Shown piece after piece: positions 18,390-27,706 of a stretch of 64,000 nt of DNA (position 1 is the first letter of the stretch; every line of letters begins with the position of its first letter). Made by a program: the position numbers and the translations under genes. The notes beneath the pieces are model-generated. The model ran no database searches, was not told the origin of the DNA, and saw only the letters and a program-made list of their open reading frames with translations. The DNA comes from Flavobacterium sp. 1 (GTDB taxonomy: Bacteria; Bacteroidota; Bacteroidia; Flavobacteriales; Flavobacteriaceae), in the NCBI RefSeq assembly GCF_002797935.1, contig NZ_PGER01000001.1:3534001-3598000 (forward strand), given 5' to 3'.

Positions 18390-18447
18390 CAAAGATAAAA
18401 ATATATTTTCAATATATCGAAATACTTCGATATAATTTCTAAATTTG
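18390..18447. promoter_or_regulatory. Divergent promoters with shared ArsR palindrome
   Basis: Minus-strand -7 TATCTTTG (18390-18397) and plus-strand -7 TAAATTTG (18440-18447) face away from each other. Between them lies the perfect palindrome TATATCGAA-ATAC-TTCGATATA (18413-18434, 9-bp arms), in the -33 region of both promoters. One bound dimer could therefore block both. Confidence 0.7.
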
Positions 18448-18507
18448 CACGAACAATATTTCAATGACTAATTACAGCTTGAATTATTTTCTTCAAAAAC
18501 ATCCTCT

Positions 18508-20256
18508 ATGAAAATTTTATATACGTATCTCAAAACCCACAAAACGCTTTTATACATAGCGTTGCTTTTGGCCACAATAAATCAGTGTTTTTCCTTATAT
18601 GATTCCATTATTATTGGTAAACTGCTTAACGAATGCGGTGTTGGTGTTGCCAATTTTAATCACAATCAGCTCAGTTTTACCAAAGCAGTTTTAGGCTGGC
18701 TGGCTATCTCTTTAGGTGCTGCGATGGTTTCCAGAATTGCCAAAAACTTTCAGGATTATTTCACCAATATCATCATTCAGCGGACAGGTGCACAAATGTA
18801 TACCGAAGGGATTCAAAAAGCACTGCAATTGCCTTTTCAGGATTTTGAAGACCAGCGAAGCGGCGAAACCTTAGGCAAACTTCAAAAAGTAAAAATTGAC
18901 TGCGAAAAATTCATCACACTGGCTATATCATTAATTTTTCAATCGATAGTCGGCATCGTATTTGTCGTGGTTTATGCAATAAGTATTCATTGGCTGTTGG
19001 GGCCAATATTTTTGGCAACCGTTCCTGTAATCGCTTTTATCAGTTCATTTTTAGGCAAAAGAATCAAGAAAGTTTCCAGAGAGATTTTAGGAGAAACTAC
19101 AGCTTTAGCAGGAGCCACAACCGAATCCCTAAGAAATATCGAACTTGTAAAAAGTTTAGGATTAACCGAGCAAGAAGTCAATAGACTGAATGCTACAACC
19201 ATTAGAATCCTTGGATTAGAACTCAAAAAGGTACGATTCATCCGTTCGCTGAGTTTTATACAAGGCACAACGGTTCATTTTATGAGAACTACTTTGGTTT
19301 TTGCACTCTATATGTTCATTTTTAAAGACATTATCAAACCGGGAGATTTGATTACTTTAATGTTCTTTTCTTTCTTTTTGTTTAATCCGCTGCAAGAACT
19401 TGGAAACGTAATTGCAACCTATAACGAAACGAAAGCTTCGATGGATAATTTTGCTGATTTAATGAATTCCAAAAGTGAAGAAACGCCTGTAAATCCAAAA
19501 ACTATTGGTGCCATCAATCATCTGCGTTTTGAGAATATTTCATTTAAGCACCAAACTGCCAGTTCCTATGCTGTAAAAAATATTTCTTTTGAAGCGAAAG
19601 CTGGCGAAACCATTGCTTTTGTGGGGCCATCGGGAAGCGGTAAAACGACTTTGGTAAAAATGCTAGTCGGATTGTATAATCCCGCAGAAGGCGCTATTTT
19701 TTATAATGAAAAAAATGCCAAAGACATTGACCTTACCGAATTAAGACAGCAACTAGGTTTTGTAACCCAAGATGCTCAATTGTTTTCAGGAACGATAAAA
19801 GACAATTTACTATTTGTAAAACCAAATGCTACCGACGAAGAAATCAACGATGTTTTAAAAAAATCGGCATGTCAAAATTTATTAAAACGTGCCGAAAATG
19901 GAATCAATACAACGATTGGTGAAGGCGGTATAAAAGTATCCGGTGGCGAAAAACAGCGTTTGTCTATTGCCAGAGCTCTGCTTAGAAATCCGCACTTGTT
20001 ACTTTTTGACGAAGCAACCTCAGCATTGGACTCGATTACCGAAGAAGAAATCACCAAAACCATCCGCAGCATATCATCTAAACAAGACCAAATTACAGTA
20101 TTGATTGCACATCGTTTATCGACCATTATGCACGCTGATAAAATATTCGTTTTGGAGCAAGGAGAAATCATCGAACAAGGCAAACACCAAGATTTATTGG
20201 ACGAAAAAGGCTTATATTATGCAATGTGGAGACAACAGATTGGAGAGAGGAAGTAA
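18508..20256 (+). CDS. ABC transporter, fused permease and ATP-binding protein (exporter type)
   Basis: 582-aa half-transporter that would work as a homodimer in the inner membrane. An ABC_membrane domain of six segments (about residues 15-300) is followed by a nucleotide-binding domain with Walker A GPSGSGKTT (about 373-381), Q-loop FVTQDAQLF, signature VSGGEKQRL (about 476-484), Walker B LLLFDEATSALD and the switch His in IAHRLST. The substrate is unknown. It is divergent from an ArsR/SDR pair with a shared operator, so it may export the compound that the regulator senses. A strong terminator follows. Confidence 0.92.
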   Translation: MKILYTYLKTHKTLLYIALLLATINQCFSLYDSIIIGKLLNECGVGVANFNHNQLSFTKAVLGWLAISLGAAMVSRIAKNFQDYFTNIIIQRTGAQMYTEGIQKALQLPFQDFEDQRSGETLGKLQKVKIDCEKFITLAISLIFQSIVGIVFVVVYAISIHWLLGPIFLATVPVIAFISSFLGKRIKKVSREILGETTALAGATTESLRNIELVKSLGLTEQEVNRLNATTIRILGLELKKVRFIRSLSFIQGTTVHFMRTTLVFALYMFIFKDIIKPGDLITLMFFSFFLFNPLQELGNVIATYNETKASMDNFADLMNSKSEETPVNPKTIGAINHLRFENISFKHQTASSYAVKNISFEAKAGETIAFVGPSGSGKTTLVKMLVGLYNPAEGAIFYNEKNAKDIDLTELRQQLGFVTQDAQLFSGTIKDNLLFVKPNATDEEINDVLKKSACQNLLKRAENGINTTIGEGGIKVSGGEKQRLSIARALLRNPHLLLFDEATSALDSITEEEITKTIRSISSKQDQITVLIAHRLSTIMHADKIFVLEQGEIIEQGKHQDLLDEKGLYYAMWRQQIGERK

Positions 20257-20295
20257 CGGATTTATTCTGAACAGTTTGAATAATTTACAACTGAA

Positions 20296-20328
20296 AAAAC
20301 CTAGCAAATTCTGAATTTGCTAGGTTTT
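20296..20328. terminator. Bidirectional terminator between ABC exporter and parE-like toxin gene
   Basis: Perfect 15-bp arms (20296-20310 and 20314-20328; core CCTAGCAAATT) with a 3-nt loop and T-runs on both strands. The flanking genes are convergent. Confidence 0.9.
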
Positions 20329-20332
20329 GTTT

Positions 20333-20632
20333 TTATAATCCCAATCTTTTAGACCAATTTTTAGGAGAACGCGAGGTATGAAAAACGCCAATAACAATAA
20401 TTTCGCTCTTTTCAAATCTATAATGAATTCCATAAGGGAACCGTGAAATAAACCTAACTTTTATGTTTTTATATCTTTTTTGAAACGCATCTGGATTTCT
20501 CAAAATAGTATCAATTCCAGCTTCTAGACAAAGTTCAAAATCATAAGAAAGTCCTATTCTTTGTTCTTCATACCAAAGAACAATATCTTCAATATCAAAT
20601 AACGCTTCTTTTACGAAATGAATTTTGTACAC
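20333..20632 (-). CDS. ParE/RelE superfamily toxin of a type II toxin-antitoxin pair
   Basis: 99-aa basic protein with the RelE/ParE fold pattern: FVKEALFDIEDIVLWYEEQRIGLSYDFELCLEAGIDTILRNP, then KVRFISRFPYGIHYRFEKSEIIVIGVFHTSRSPKNW. The start codon is GTG, overlapping the antitoxin stop codon by one base in TAGTG (20630-20634), which indicates translational coupling. The target (gyrase or ribosome-bound mRNA) cannot be decided from sequence, though the FHTSRSP ending is common in ParE-like members. Confidence 0.85.
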   Translation of the reverse strand: MYKIHFVKEALFDIEDIVLWYEEQRIGLSYDFELCLEAGIDTILRNPDAFQKRYKNIKVRFISRFPYGIHYRFEKSEIIVIGVFHTSRSPKNWSKRLGL

Positions 20633-20838
20633 TATCGAATACTTTTTAAATGGTTTTTAACCTCATCCCAAGTATACAATTCCGTTTTCCCTTCTTCTAA
20701 ATTCTTTATTCGAATATCTAATTCTCTTTTCACATCATCAGAAATTTCTAAATCATTTTTAGAAACACTGTCCCATAATTGCTCGGCAAGAACAATTTTT
20801 TCTGCATTACTGTATTTAGACAAATTTTTAATTTCCAT
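20632..20838 (-). CDS. Antitoxin of the addiction-module family (PF09720-like)
   Basis: 68-aa acidic helical protein. VLAEQLWDSVSKNDLEISDDVKRELDIRIKNLEEGKTELYTWDEVKNHL matches the putative addiction-module antitoxin family that partners ParE-type toxins. It is first in the operon and coupled to the toxin by a TAGTG overlap. It lacks an obvious separate DNA-binding domain, but a palindrome overlaps the promoter, so complex-mediated autoregulation is likely. Confidence 0.85.
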   Translation of the reverse strand: MEIKNLSKYSNAEKIVLAEQLWDSVSKNDLEISDDVKRELDIRIKNLEEGKTELYTWDEVKNHLKSIR

Positions 20839-20850
20839 AACTCCCTGTAT

Positions 20851-20873
20851 TAGTATTGAATACTACAAATTTA
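20851..20873 (-). promoter_or_regulatory. Toxin-antitoxin promoter and operator
   Basis: Minus-strand -7 box TAAATTTG (20866-20873) is followed directly by the palindrome TAGTATT-G-AATACTA (20851-20865). It covers the expected transcript start, a typical autoregulatory position. A GGGAG ribosome-binding site follows before the start. Confidence 0.7.
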
Positions 20874-20898
20874 AACAAAATTAATTAGGAATCGAGAA

Positions 20899-21027
20899 CC
20901 CTCTAGCCCCGATTGAAGTGAAAATTCTTTTTATTTTTCCTTTAAAAATAAAAAGATTACTTCACTAAACTTTTATTTTTATAGGAGTTCAGTGAATACA
21001 TTTGAAACGAAAAGCGGGATTAGCTCC
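20899..21027 (-). repeat. Dispersed hairpin repeat, copy 2, with 45-nt insertion
   Basis: Reverse complement of the repeat at 7789-7880. Shared parts are the CTAGCCC end, GAAAAT, the CTTTTTATTTTTCC stem, and the distal GAAACG...AGCTCC end. A 45-nt segment (about 20958-21002) interrupts it. The insert contains its own inverted ends TTCACTAAAC (20961-20970) and GTTCAGTGAA (20988-20997). Confidence 0.75.
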
Positions 21028-21033
21028 AAAAAA

Positions 21034-21058
21034 AACAGCTATCATTACAATAGCTGTT
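21034..21058 (-). terminator. nrdA terminator
   Basis: On the minus strand AACAGCTAT pairs with ATAGCTGTT (9 bp, 7-nt loop) and is followed by a run of eight Ts. Confidence 0.88.
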
Positions 21059-21080
21059 CCTCTTTTTTCTGTTTTCTCGA

Positions 21081-23501
21081 TTAAGACCCACACATTTCGC
21101 AATCTTCCGGGCCAGCATTTTTAGCTAATTCAATCATTGCTCTGTATTCTTCAGGAGTCATTTGAGCTTGCACCTCAACGGCTTCAAGAACTCTTGCTTG
21201 TGGTTTAGAATCAGGAATAGCTTCCTCTTTTTTATCGTTGTTCAACGTAAACTTAATAGCATCAACCGCTGCTTTGGTTCTCAAGTAGTACATTCCGGTT
21301 TTCAATCCAGACTGCCAAGCATAGAAGTGCATAGATGTCAATTTAGAATAATTGGCGTCCTGCATGAACAAGTTCAGCGATTGTGACTGATCTACAAAAT
21401 ATCCTCTTTGACGAGACATATCGATGATATCTTTCATTGACATTTCCCAAACAGTTTTATACAACTCCTTCAAATCTTGCGGAATTATATCAATGTTCTG
21501 CACCGATCCGTTGTGACGCATGATTTCTTGTTTCAAGTTATCATTCCACAATCCAAGTCTTACTAAATCGTGTAATAAATGTTTGTTCACTACGATAAAT
21601 TCTCCAGATAGTACACGTCTTGTGTAAATATTTGAAGTATAAGGTTCAAATGCTTCGTTGTTACCCAAAATTTGAGAAGTCGAAGCCGTTGGCATTGGCG
21701 CAACCAATAATGAGTTACGAACTCCGTTTTTCACCACTTCTTTTCTAAGCGAAGCCCAGTCCCATCTTCCTGATAACTCTTCGTCTTTCATTCCCCACAA
21801 ATTGTGCTGGAATTCACCGTTTGACATTGGAGAACCTTTGAAAGTAGAATATGGACCTTCTTCTATTGCCATTTCCATAGATGCGGTACAGGCAGCAAAG
21901 TAAAGGGTTTCGAATATTTCTTGGTTTAATGTTTTAGCTTCGTCACTTGTAAAAGGCAAACGTAACATGATGAAAGCATCAGCAAGACCTTGTACTCCAA
22001 GACCGATTGGTCTGTGACGCATATTGGAATTTTCGGCTTCTTTTACAGGATAGTAGTTTCTGTCGATTACTCTGTTCAAGTTACGAGTCACTCGTTTAGT
22101 TACATCAAATAATAATTGATGATTAAAAGCTCCATTCTCGATAAACATCGGTAAAGAAATAGAAGCCAAATTACAAACCGCCACCTCATCACTTGAAGTG
22201 AATTCCATAATCTCGGTACACAAATTCGATGAACGAATAGTTCCTAGATTTTTTTGGTTTGATTTTCTGTTGGCTGCATCTTTATACAACATATAAGGCG
22301 TTCCAGTCTCAATTTGTGACTCAAGGATTTTCTCCCATAATTCACGTGCTTTGATGGTTTTTCTACCTTTTCCTCTAAATTCATAATCGGTATATAAAGC
22401 TTCGAATTCTTCGCCATACACATCATACAAACCTGGACATTCGTTAGGACACATCAAAGTCCAAGTAGAATCTTCCTGAACACGTTTCATGAATAAATCA
22501 GAAGTCCACATCGCGAAGAATAAATCTCTGGCACGCATCTCTTCTTTACCTGTATTCTTTTTCAAATCCAGAAAGTCGAAAATATCGGCATGCCAAGTTT
22601 CGATATAAATTGCAAAACTCCCTTTTCTTTTTCCTCCACCTTGATCTACATAACGAGCTGTATCGTTAAAAACTCTCAACATTGGCACAATTCCGTTTGA
22701 AGTACCGTTTGTACCACGAATATAAGAACCCGTTGCACGAACATTATGGATAGAAAGTCCAACTCCGCCAGCTGATTGCGAGATTTTTGCTGTTTGTTTT
22801 AAAGTATCATAAATACCATCAATACTGTCATCCTGCATTGCCAAAAGGAAGCAAGAAGACATTTGAGGTTTTGGAGTACCTGCGTTAAATAAAGTTGGAG
22901 TTGCGTGGGTAAAGAATTTTTTAGACATTAAGTCATAAGTTTCCAATACCGATTTTAAATCGTCAAGGTGAATCCCAACAGAAACACGCATCAGCATGTG
23001 TTGCGGACGCTCCACTATTTTTCCGTTTATTTTTAATAAATACGAACGTTCAAGCGTTTTAAAACCAAAATAATCGTAGTTAAAATCTCTATTGTAAATG
23101 ATATGCGAATCCAAAAATTCGGCATTTTCCATAATCACTTTATGAACCTCTTCAGCCAATAATGGCGACTCTTGATTAGTTCTTGGATTGATATAGTGAT
23201 ACATTTCATTCATCGTTTCCGAGAATGATTTTTTGGTGTTTGAATGTAAATTTGATATCGCAATACGAGCGGCCAATTGTGCATAATCTGGGTGAGCAAT
23301 TGTCATAGAAGCAGCAGTTTCTGCAGCAAGATTATCCAGTTCGGATGTAGAAACCCCATCATACAAACCTTCAATAACACGCATAGCAACTTTAACTGGA
23401 TCAACCAATTCGTTCAAGCCATAACATAACTTTTTAATTCTCTCTGTAATTTTATCAAACATTACAGGCTCTTTGTGGCCGTCTCTTTTTACAACGTACA
23501 T
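21081..23501 (-). CDS. nrdA: Ribonucleoside-diphosphate reductase, alpha subunit (class Ia)
   Basis: 806-aa catalytic subunit that reduces ribonucleoside diphosphates to deoxy forms. An N-terminal ATP-cone ([25 protein letters not shown]) gives allosteric control. Active-site blocks are [19 protein letters not shown] (redox Cys), NLCTEIMEF (radical Cys region), the [18 protein letters not shown] loop and the C-terminal CEMC disulfide pair. The full chain is present. It lies downstream of nrdB on the same strand with a 283-nt gap containing a small GTCCCG/CGGGAC hairpin (23647-23665), and ends in a clear terminator. Confidence 0.96.
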   Translation of the reverse strand: MYVVKRDGHKEPVMFDKITERIKKLCYGLNELVDPVKVAMRVIEGLYDGVSTSELDNLAAETAASMTIAHPDYAQLAARIAISNLHSNTKKSFSETMNEMYHYINPRTNQESPLLAEEVHKVIMENAEFLDSHIIYNRDFNYDYFGFKTLERSYLLKINGKIVERPQHMLMRVSVGIHLDDLKSVLETYDLMSKKFFTHATPTLFNAGTPKPQMSSCFLLAMQDDSIDGIYDTLKQTAKISQSAGGVGLSIHNVRATGSYIRGTNGTSNGIVPMLRVFNDTARYVDQGGGKRKGSFAIYIETWHADIFDFLDLKKNTGKEEMRARDLFFAMWTSDLFMKRVQEDSTWTLMCPNECPGLYDVYGEEFEALYTDYEFRGKGRKTIKARELWEKILESQIETGTPYMLYKDAANRKSNQKNLGTIRSSNLCTEIMEFTSSDEVAVCNLASISLPMFIENGAFNHQLLFDVTKRVTRNLNRVIDRNYYPVKEAENSNMRHRPIGLGVQGLADAFIMLRLPFTSDEAKTLNQEIFETLYFAACTASMEMAIEEGPYSTFKGSPMSNGEFQHNLWGMKDEELSGRWDWASLRKEVVKNGVRNSLLVAPMPTASTSQILGNNEAFEPYTSNIYTRRVLSGEFIVVNKHLLHDLVRLGLWNDNLKQEIMRHNGSVQNIDIIPQDLKELYKTVWEMSMKDIIDMSRQRGYFVDQSQSLNLFMQDANYSKLTSMHFYAWQSGLKTGMYYLRTKAAVDAIKFTLNNDKKEEAIPDSKPQARVLEAVEVQAQMTPEEYRAMIELAKNAGPEDCEMCGS

Positions 23502-23784
23502 ACTCTCTAATTTATTTAGTGAATGAATTGTGACTTACGAACAGTAGGAATTCATAATTCATTTTTTTACTCTGCGTTAATCCATAACACACTTCGATAT
23601 TTCGTTTCATCGCATAAAAATGAAATGAAACAAAACGCCGTTGTATGTCCCGAAAATAACGGGACTGAATTAACTTAGCTTTCAGATTTGGGGATCTTAA
23701 AAAACTATTTAATTATAATTGTTCTTTTATTATTTTTTTAAACTGCGTTAAATACTATAACGTATTTTACATCAAAATTGTATT

Positions 23785-24765
23785 TTAAAAATCAGCGTCG
23801 AAGCTTATTTTTTGGGAATCACCGCCTTCAGTAACTTTAACGCCTGATTTTTGATATTCAGCAACTTTTTTCTCGAAGAAATTAGTTTTCCCTTGTAGTG
23901 AAATCATATCCATAAAATCGAATGGATTAGAAACATTGTATTCTCTGTCACAACCCAACTCTACCAATAGCCTGTCGGCTACAAATTCCAGATATTGAGT
24001 CATTAAACCAGCATTCATCCCGATTAAGCTCACAGGAAGCGATTCGGTAATAAATTCTCTTTCTATATTCAAAGCATCAACGATAATACTTCTAATTCTT
24101 TCTTTTGGCACTTTATTTACCAAATGGTGGTTATGCAAATGAACTGCAAAATCACAGTGAACACCTTCGTCACGGGAAATCAGCTCATTTGAAAAGGTCA
24201 AACCTGGCATTAATCCCCGTTTTTTCAACCAATAAATAGAACAAAATGCTCCTGAAAAGAAAATCCCTTCTACTGCTGCAAAAGCAATCAGCCTTTCGGC
24301 AAAAGAATCCGATTCAATCCATTTTAATGCCCAGTCTGCTTTTTTTCTGATAGCAGGAAAAACATCCAAAGCATTGAATAAATCCGATTTTTCGGTTTCG
24401 TCTTTTACATAGGTGTCAATCAAAAGAGAATACGTTTCACTATGGATATTTTCCATCATGATCTGGAAACCATAGAAAAATTTAGCTTCAGCATATTGCA
24501 CTTCATTCACAAAATTCTCAGCAAGATTTTCATTAACAATTCCGTCTGAGGCTGCAAAAAAAGCTAAAATGTGTTTTATAAAATAACGTTCATCATCATT
24601 TAACTTATTATTCCAATCATTTAAATCCTGTGACAAATCAATCTCTTCAGCAGTCCAAAAACTAGCTTCCATCATTTTGTATCTTTCCCAAATATCATGA
24701 TGCTTAATTGGAAAAATTACGAAACGATTTTTATTTTCTTGTAAAATTGGTTCTATTTTAGACAT
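23785..24765 (-). CDS. nrdB: Ribonucleoside-diphosphate reductase, beta subunit (class Ia)
   Basis: 326-aa ferritin-like subunit that holds the di-iron tyrosyl radical. Iron-ligand helices are recognisable, including two ExxH motifs ([13 protein letters not shown] and [16 protein letters not shown]) and the [14 protein letters not shown] segment. [15 protein letters not shown] near residue 38 is a standard NrdB landmark. It is first of the nrdB-nrdA pair. I saw no convincing NrdR box upstream; an imperfect -7 box lies about 50 nt before the start. Confidence 0.95.
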   Translation of the reverse strand: MSKIEPILQENKNRFVIFPIKHHDIWERYKMMEASFWTAEEIDLSQDLNDWNNKLNDDERYFIKHILAFFAASDGIVNENLAENFVNEVQYAEAKFFYGFQIMMENIHSETYSLLIDTYVKDETEKSDLFNALDVFPAIRKKADWALKWIESDSFAERLIAFAAVEGIFFSGAFCSIYWLKKRGLMPGLTFSNELISRDEGVHCDFAVHLHNHHLVNKVPKERIRSIIVDALNIEREFITESLPVSLIGMNAGLMTQYLEFVADRLLVELGCDREYNVSNPFDFMDMISLQGKTNFFEKKVAEYQKSGVKVTEGGDSQKISFDADF

Positions 24766-25025
24766 TGGATTATGTTGTTTATTTTGATTTTTTTTTATGA
24801 AAATGAATACGAAAACCGAATTACAAAGATTGTGAAATAATGCGGTTATTAAAAGTCAAACTTATTCACAATAGCTCATAGTTTTTAACAAAAAATACAA
24901 ATGGGAATACTTTTCATACAAATTATATTTATTTGATTTTCAATAATTTACACCTAATAAAACGATGCAAACTCCCATAAAATAACGAATTTAAAAGAAA
25001 AAAATAAGAATTTCAGAGTTGGTTT

Positions 25026-25598
25026 CTACAAACCTTTTTTTAAGTCTTCGGCAACTTTTTCAAGTTCCAAATACCAGTCGTTTCCAAAGCGGCGTACAAG
25101 GGCTTCTTTGACAAATTTATACACTGGAACTTCGAGTTCCTGTCCTAAAGAACAGGCTGCGTCACAAATATCCCATTTGTCATAATTAACAGCTGCAAAC
25201 TCGGTGAAATCTTTAACTCGTATAGGATACAAATGACAGGAAACCGGTTTTTTCCAGTCAATTATTCCTTGATTGTAAGCTTGTTCTATTCCGCAAAGTG
25301 CAGTTTTCCCGTCAAAAATGACATAAGCACAATCTTTATTGTCAATCAGCGGTGTTTCCAGATCGCCATCTGTTCCATTTACCCAGGTACCCTGAGCTTC
25401 AATCGCCTCAATTCCCTGTTTTCTTAAAAATGGTTTCACCTTTGGATATATTTCCTCCAATATTTTTGTTTCTGCCAAACTTAATGGAGCACCCGCATCG
25501 CCATCGACACAGCAAGCCCCTTTGCAGGCTGACAAATTACAAACAAATTCTTTTTCGAGTATATCCTCCGAGACGATGGTTTTTCCTAGCTGAAACAT
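25026..25598 (-). CDS. DUF3109 family cysteine-rich protein
   Basis: 190 aa, soluble, with a conserved Cys set: [11 protein letters not shown] near the N-terminus, then C in [24 protein letters not shown] and ICDAACSLG. This arrangement (YkgJ-like CxxxCxxxCC and later Cys) is that of DUF3109, probably a metal- or Fe-S-binding protein of unknown role. It is transcribed alone between nrdB and the divergent marC. Confidence 0.8.
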   Translation of the reverse strand: MFQLGKTIVSEDILEKEFVCNLSACKGACCVDGDAGAPLSLAETKILEEIYPKVKPFLRKQGIEAIEAQGTWVNGTDGDLETPLIDNKDCAYVIFDGKTALCGIEQAYNQGIIDWKKPVSCHLYPIRVKDFTEFAAVNYDKWDICDAACSLGQELEVPVYKFVKEALVRRFGNDWYLELEKVAEDLKKGL

Positions 25599-25865
25599 TT
25601 TGCAAAGGTAACCAAAGATTCAGGAAATAAAAATCCACTTTTAAACTTACACATCAAATTAACACATTGCAACTATTTTACTTACATAAATCATTAGCCT
25701 TTTTTATTTTCAGCCTCAACAACCTATTAATTATCTGTTCATTAATATAAAAAACAAATTATTTGACTCCATTATCAATTAACACTAGAATTCCTGTAAT
25801 GAAAAAATATACGTATTTTTGAAACCTTAATGCTCCCAAGCAATTATTCATTAAAATTAATATTT

Positions 25866-26444
25866 ATGATGGATTTCAATATAAAAGAAATAATAACGGT
25901 AGGAATGGTTCTTTTTGCTGTAATTGATATCGTAGGATCCATTCCAATCATAGTAGGATTAAGAGCCAAACACGGCCATATTGAATCCGAGAAAGCAGCA
26001 TTGGTTGCAGGACTCATTATGGTACTGTTTTTATTTATAGGAGAAGAATTTTTGAGTCTCATAGGTATTGACGTACATTCATTTGCAGTAGCAGGATCTT
26101 TTGTATTATTTTTTTTAGCATTAGAAATGATTTTGGGAATTCGAATTTATCGAGATGAAGAAGCAGGCTCCGCCTCTATCGTTCCATTAGCTTTCCCACT
26201 CATTGCAGGTGCTGGAACAATGACTACTTTACTTTCATTGCGGTCACAATTTCACACTCTAAATATTGTTATCGCCATAGTACTAAACATTATATTAGTT
26301 TATATTGTTTTAAAATCTTCTGGAAAAATCGAAAAAATGCTGGGTCAAAATGGACTTGGGGTAATTCGTAAGACATTTGGTGTAGTCCTTTTGGCAATAG
26401 CTGTTAAATTATTTGCCGCTAATGTTAAAGGTTTGTTTCTCTAA
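25866..26444 (+). CDS. MarC family integral membrane protein
   Basis: About 192 aa with six hydrophobic segments. DIVGSIPIIVGLR and the internal VPLAFPLIAGAGTMTTLLSLRSQ are MarC/UPF0056 hallmarks; the function is unknown despite the historical multiple-antibiotic-resistance name. A TATTTTTG -7 box at 25814-25821 places the transcript start near 25828. I start the protein at the tandem ATGs 25866/25869, which give a normal N-terminus (MMDFNIKEIITVGMVL), rather than at 25830. Confidence 0.85.
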   Translation: MMDFNIKEIITVGMVLFAVIDIVGSIPIIVGLRAKHGHIESEKAALVAGLIMVLFLFIGEEFLSLIGIDVHSFAVAGSFVLFFLALEMILGIRIYRDEEAGSASIVPLAFPLIAGAGTMTTLLSLRSQFHTLNIVIAIVLNIILVYIVLKSSGKIEKMLGQNGLGVIRKTFGVVLLAIAVKLFAANVKGLFL

Positions 26445-26560
26445 AAAAAAAAATTATAAATTTATCCCCTAAAATCTTTTCTGGTAAAGATTACTTGTAT
26501 TTGAACGATTTAACGATAGTCTATGAATAAAACTTTACCGGTTAAAAAAAAATATAACTT

Positions 26561-26764
26561 ATGAAAATTTTCACTAACATCTTAGTGTTTTTAGCCGTTT
26601 CGCTTCTTGTTTTCAATATTACCTTAATTGATTTTCAAAATCCGTTTAAAGGAGACAGTGTAATCGCGCTTGTTGGTGTAGTCGCTTCATTTTGTGCAGT
26701 ATTAATTCTTCTGATTTTTAGAATGTCTAAAAAAATAGTTGAAAAAATGAACGATAACGCATAA
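26561..26764 (+). CDS. Small two-helix membrane protein
   Basis: 67 aa with two hydrophobic segments (about 5-24 and 35-53) and a charged C-terminal tail (RMSKKIVEKMNDNA). I do not recognise a function. Its stop codon is 2 nt before the GTG start of the flavin oxidoreductase-like gene, so the two are very probably translated from one message. A membrane-anchoring or partner role for the next product is only an inference. Confidence 0.7.
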   Translation: MKIFTNILVFLAVSLLVFNITLIDFQNPFKGDSVIALVGVVASFCAVLILLIFRMSKKIVEKMNDNA

Positions 26765-26766
26765 CT

Positions 26767-27372
26767 GTGTTTGATGTATTGATTATAGGCGGAGGTGTTT
26801 CAGGAATGTCATGCGCAATGGTATTGGGCTCAGCCAAAAAGAAAGCGTTTGTTGCTAATAAGAAAATTGGGATCTTTACCCACCAGAAGACTTCTGCTCT
26901 ACAAGAAGCACTTTTCAACAATGCCTATGGAATTGCTCCAGGAAAATTAGGATCTGAATTATTAATCGAAAGTATAGAGCATTTATCCGAAACTTATCCT
27001 CATATCACTCAAATCCCCGAAGAAAAAGTATTAAAAATTAAAGGACACTATCCTGAATTTACTGTAATTACTAACAAAAATACGTACCAAACCCAAAATA
27101 TTGTCATTGGTATAGGCTCTGCCAATACATTTGCTATTGAAGGCTTGATGCAATTTGTAGAACCACACAAAAAAACCTTACCCGAAAAACAAAGAATCCA
27201 ACTTAAAAACACAGATCATAAAGTAGCTGACGGCATTTATGTGACAGGAACTCTTGCAGGGTGGAGAAGCCAGCTGGCTATTGCCGCAGGAAGCGGTGCC
27301 GCTGTTGCTACCGATTTGCTTACTTTATGGAACGGAGGCACACAAAGTCATTCTCACGACAGTATTCGATAA
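26767..27372 (+). CDS. FAD/NAD(P)-binding oxidoreductase (short thioredoxin-reductase-like)
   Basis: 201 aa starting at GTG. The N-terminal Rossmann motif DVLIIGGGVSGMSCAM binds FAD ADP, and the C-terminal KVADGIYVTGTLAGWRSQLAIAAGSGAAVATDLL is the second FAD-binding signature of the thioredoxin-reductase group. The central NAD(P) domain is missing and no redox CxxC is present, so it is about 100 residues shorter than thioredoxin reductase. Its substrate is unknown. It is coupled to the upstream small membrane protein. Confidence 0.8.
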   Translation: MFDVLIIGGGVSGMSCAMVLGSAKKKAFVANKKIGIFTHQKTSALQEALFNNAYGIAPGKLGSELLIESIEHLSETYPHITQIPEEKVLKIKGHYPEFTVITNKNTYQTQNIVIGIGSANTFAIEGLMQFVEPHKKTLPEKQRIQLKNTDHKVADGIYVTGTLAGWRSQLAIAAGSGAAVATDLLTLWNGGTQSHSHDSIR

Positions 27373-27383
27373 ATTAATTTCAT

Positions 27384-27695
27384 TTACTTAACCGAAACAA
27401 TCTCTTTTACTTTGATATGATTTTCGGTTTCAGTTTTCCAGATTTCTCCTTTTACTGTAACTTCCTCACCTTCTTTGAGCTTTTTGTAATTTTGAGGACC
27501 GCCAAGATTCACTATACTAATTAACGCGAAATAAACCTCGTTTTTATCCGTGCCAATTCTAGCAGTATAGCCGTCTTTTCCAAACTCAACAGACACAACT
27601 TTTCCTGAAATTGTATTTTTATCTTTCATACAGGCACAAGAAACGGTAAAAACCAAAAGCATTAAAACTGCCGAAAATCGAAGCGTATTTTTCAT
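27384..27695 (-). CDS. Small putative lipoprotein, unknown function
   Basis: 103 aa. The signal with lipobox FTVSC puts the lipid-modified residue at C20. The mature part (ISGKVVSVEFGKDGYTARIGTDKNEVYFALI...GEEVTVKGEIWKTETENHIKVKEI) has strand spacing like an OB-fold or tRNA-anticodon-like barrel. It is last in a four-gene operon 11 nt after the S41 protease gene. Confidence 0.72.
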   Translation of the reverse strand: MKNTLRFSAVLMLLVFTVSCACMKDKNTISGKVVSVEFGKDGYTARIGTDKNEVYFALISIVNLGGPQNYKKLKEGEEVTVKGEIWKTETENHIKVKEIVSVK

Positions 27696-27706
27696 TTTTA
27701 TTTTGT

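Noticed and set aside
18380..18412. Extended N-terminus of the ArsR regulator from ATG 18412
   Set aside because: The -7 element TATCTTTG at 18390-18397 lies inside it, so the transcript starts downstream.
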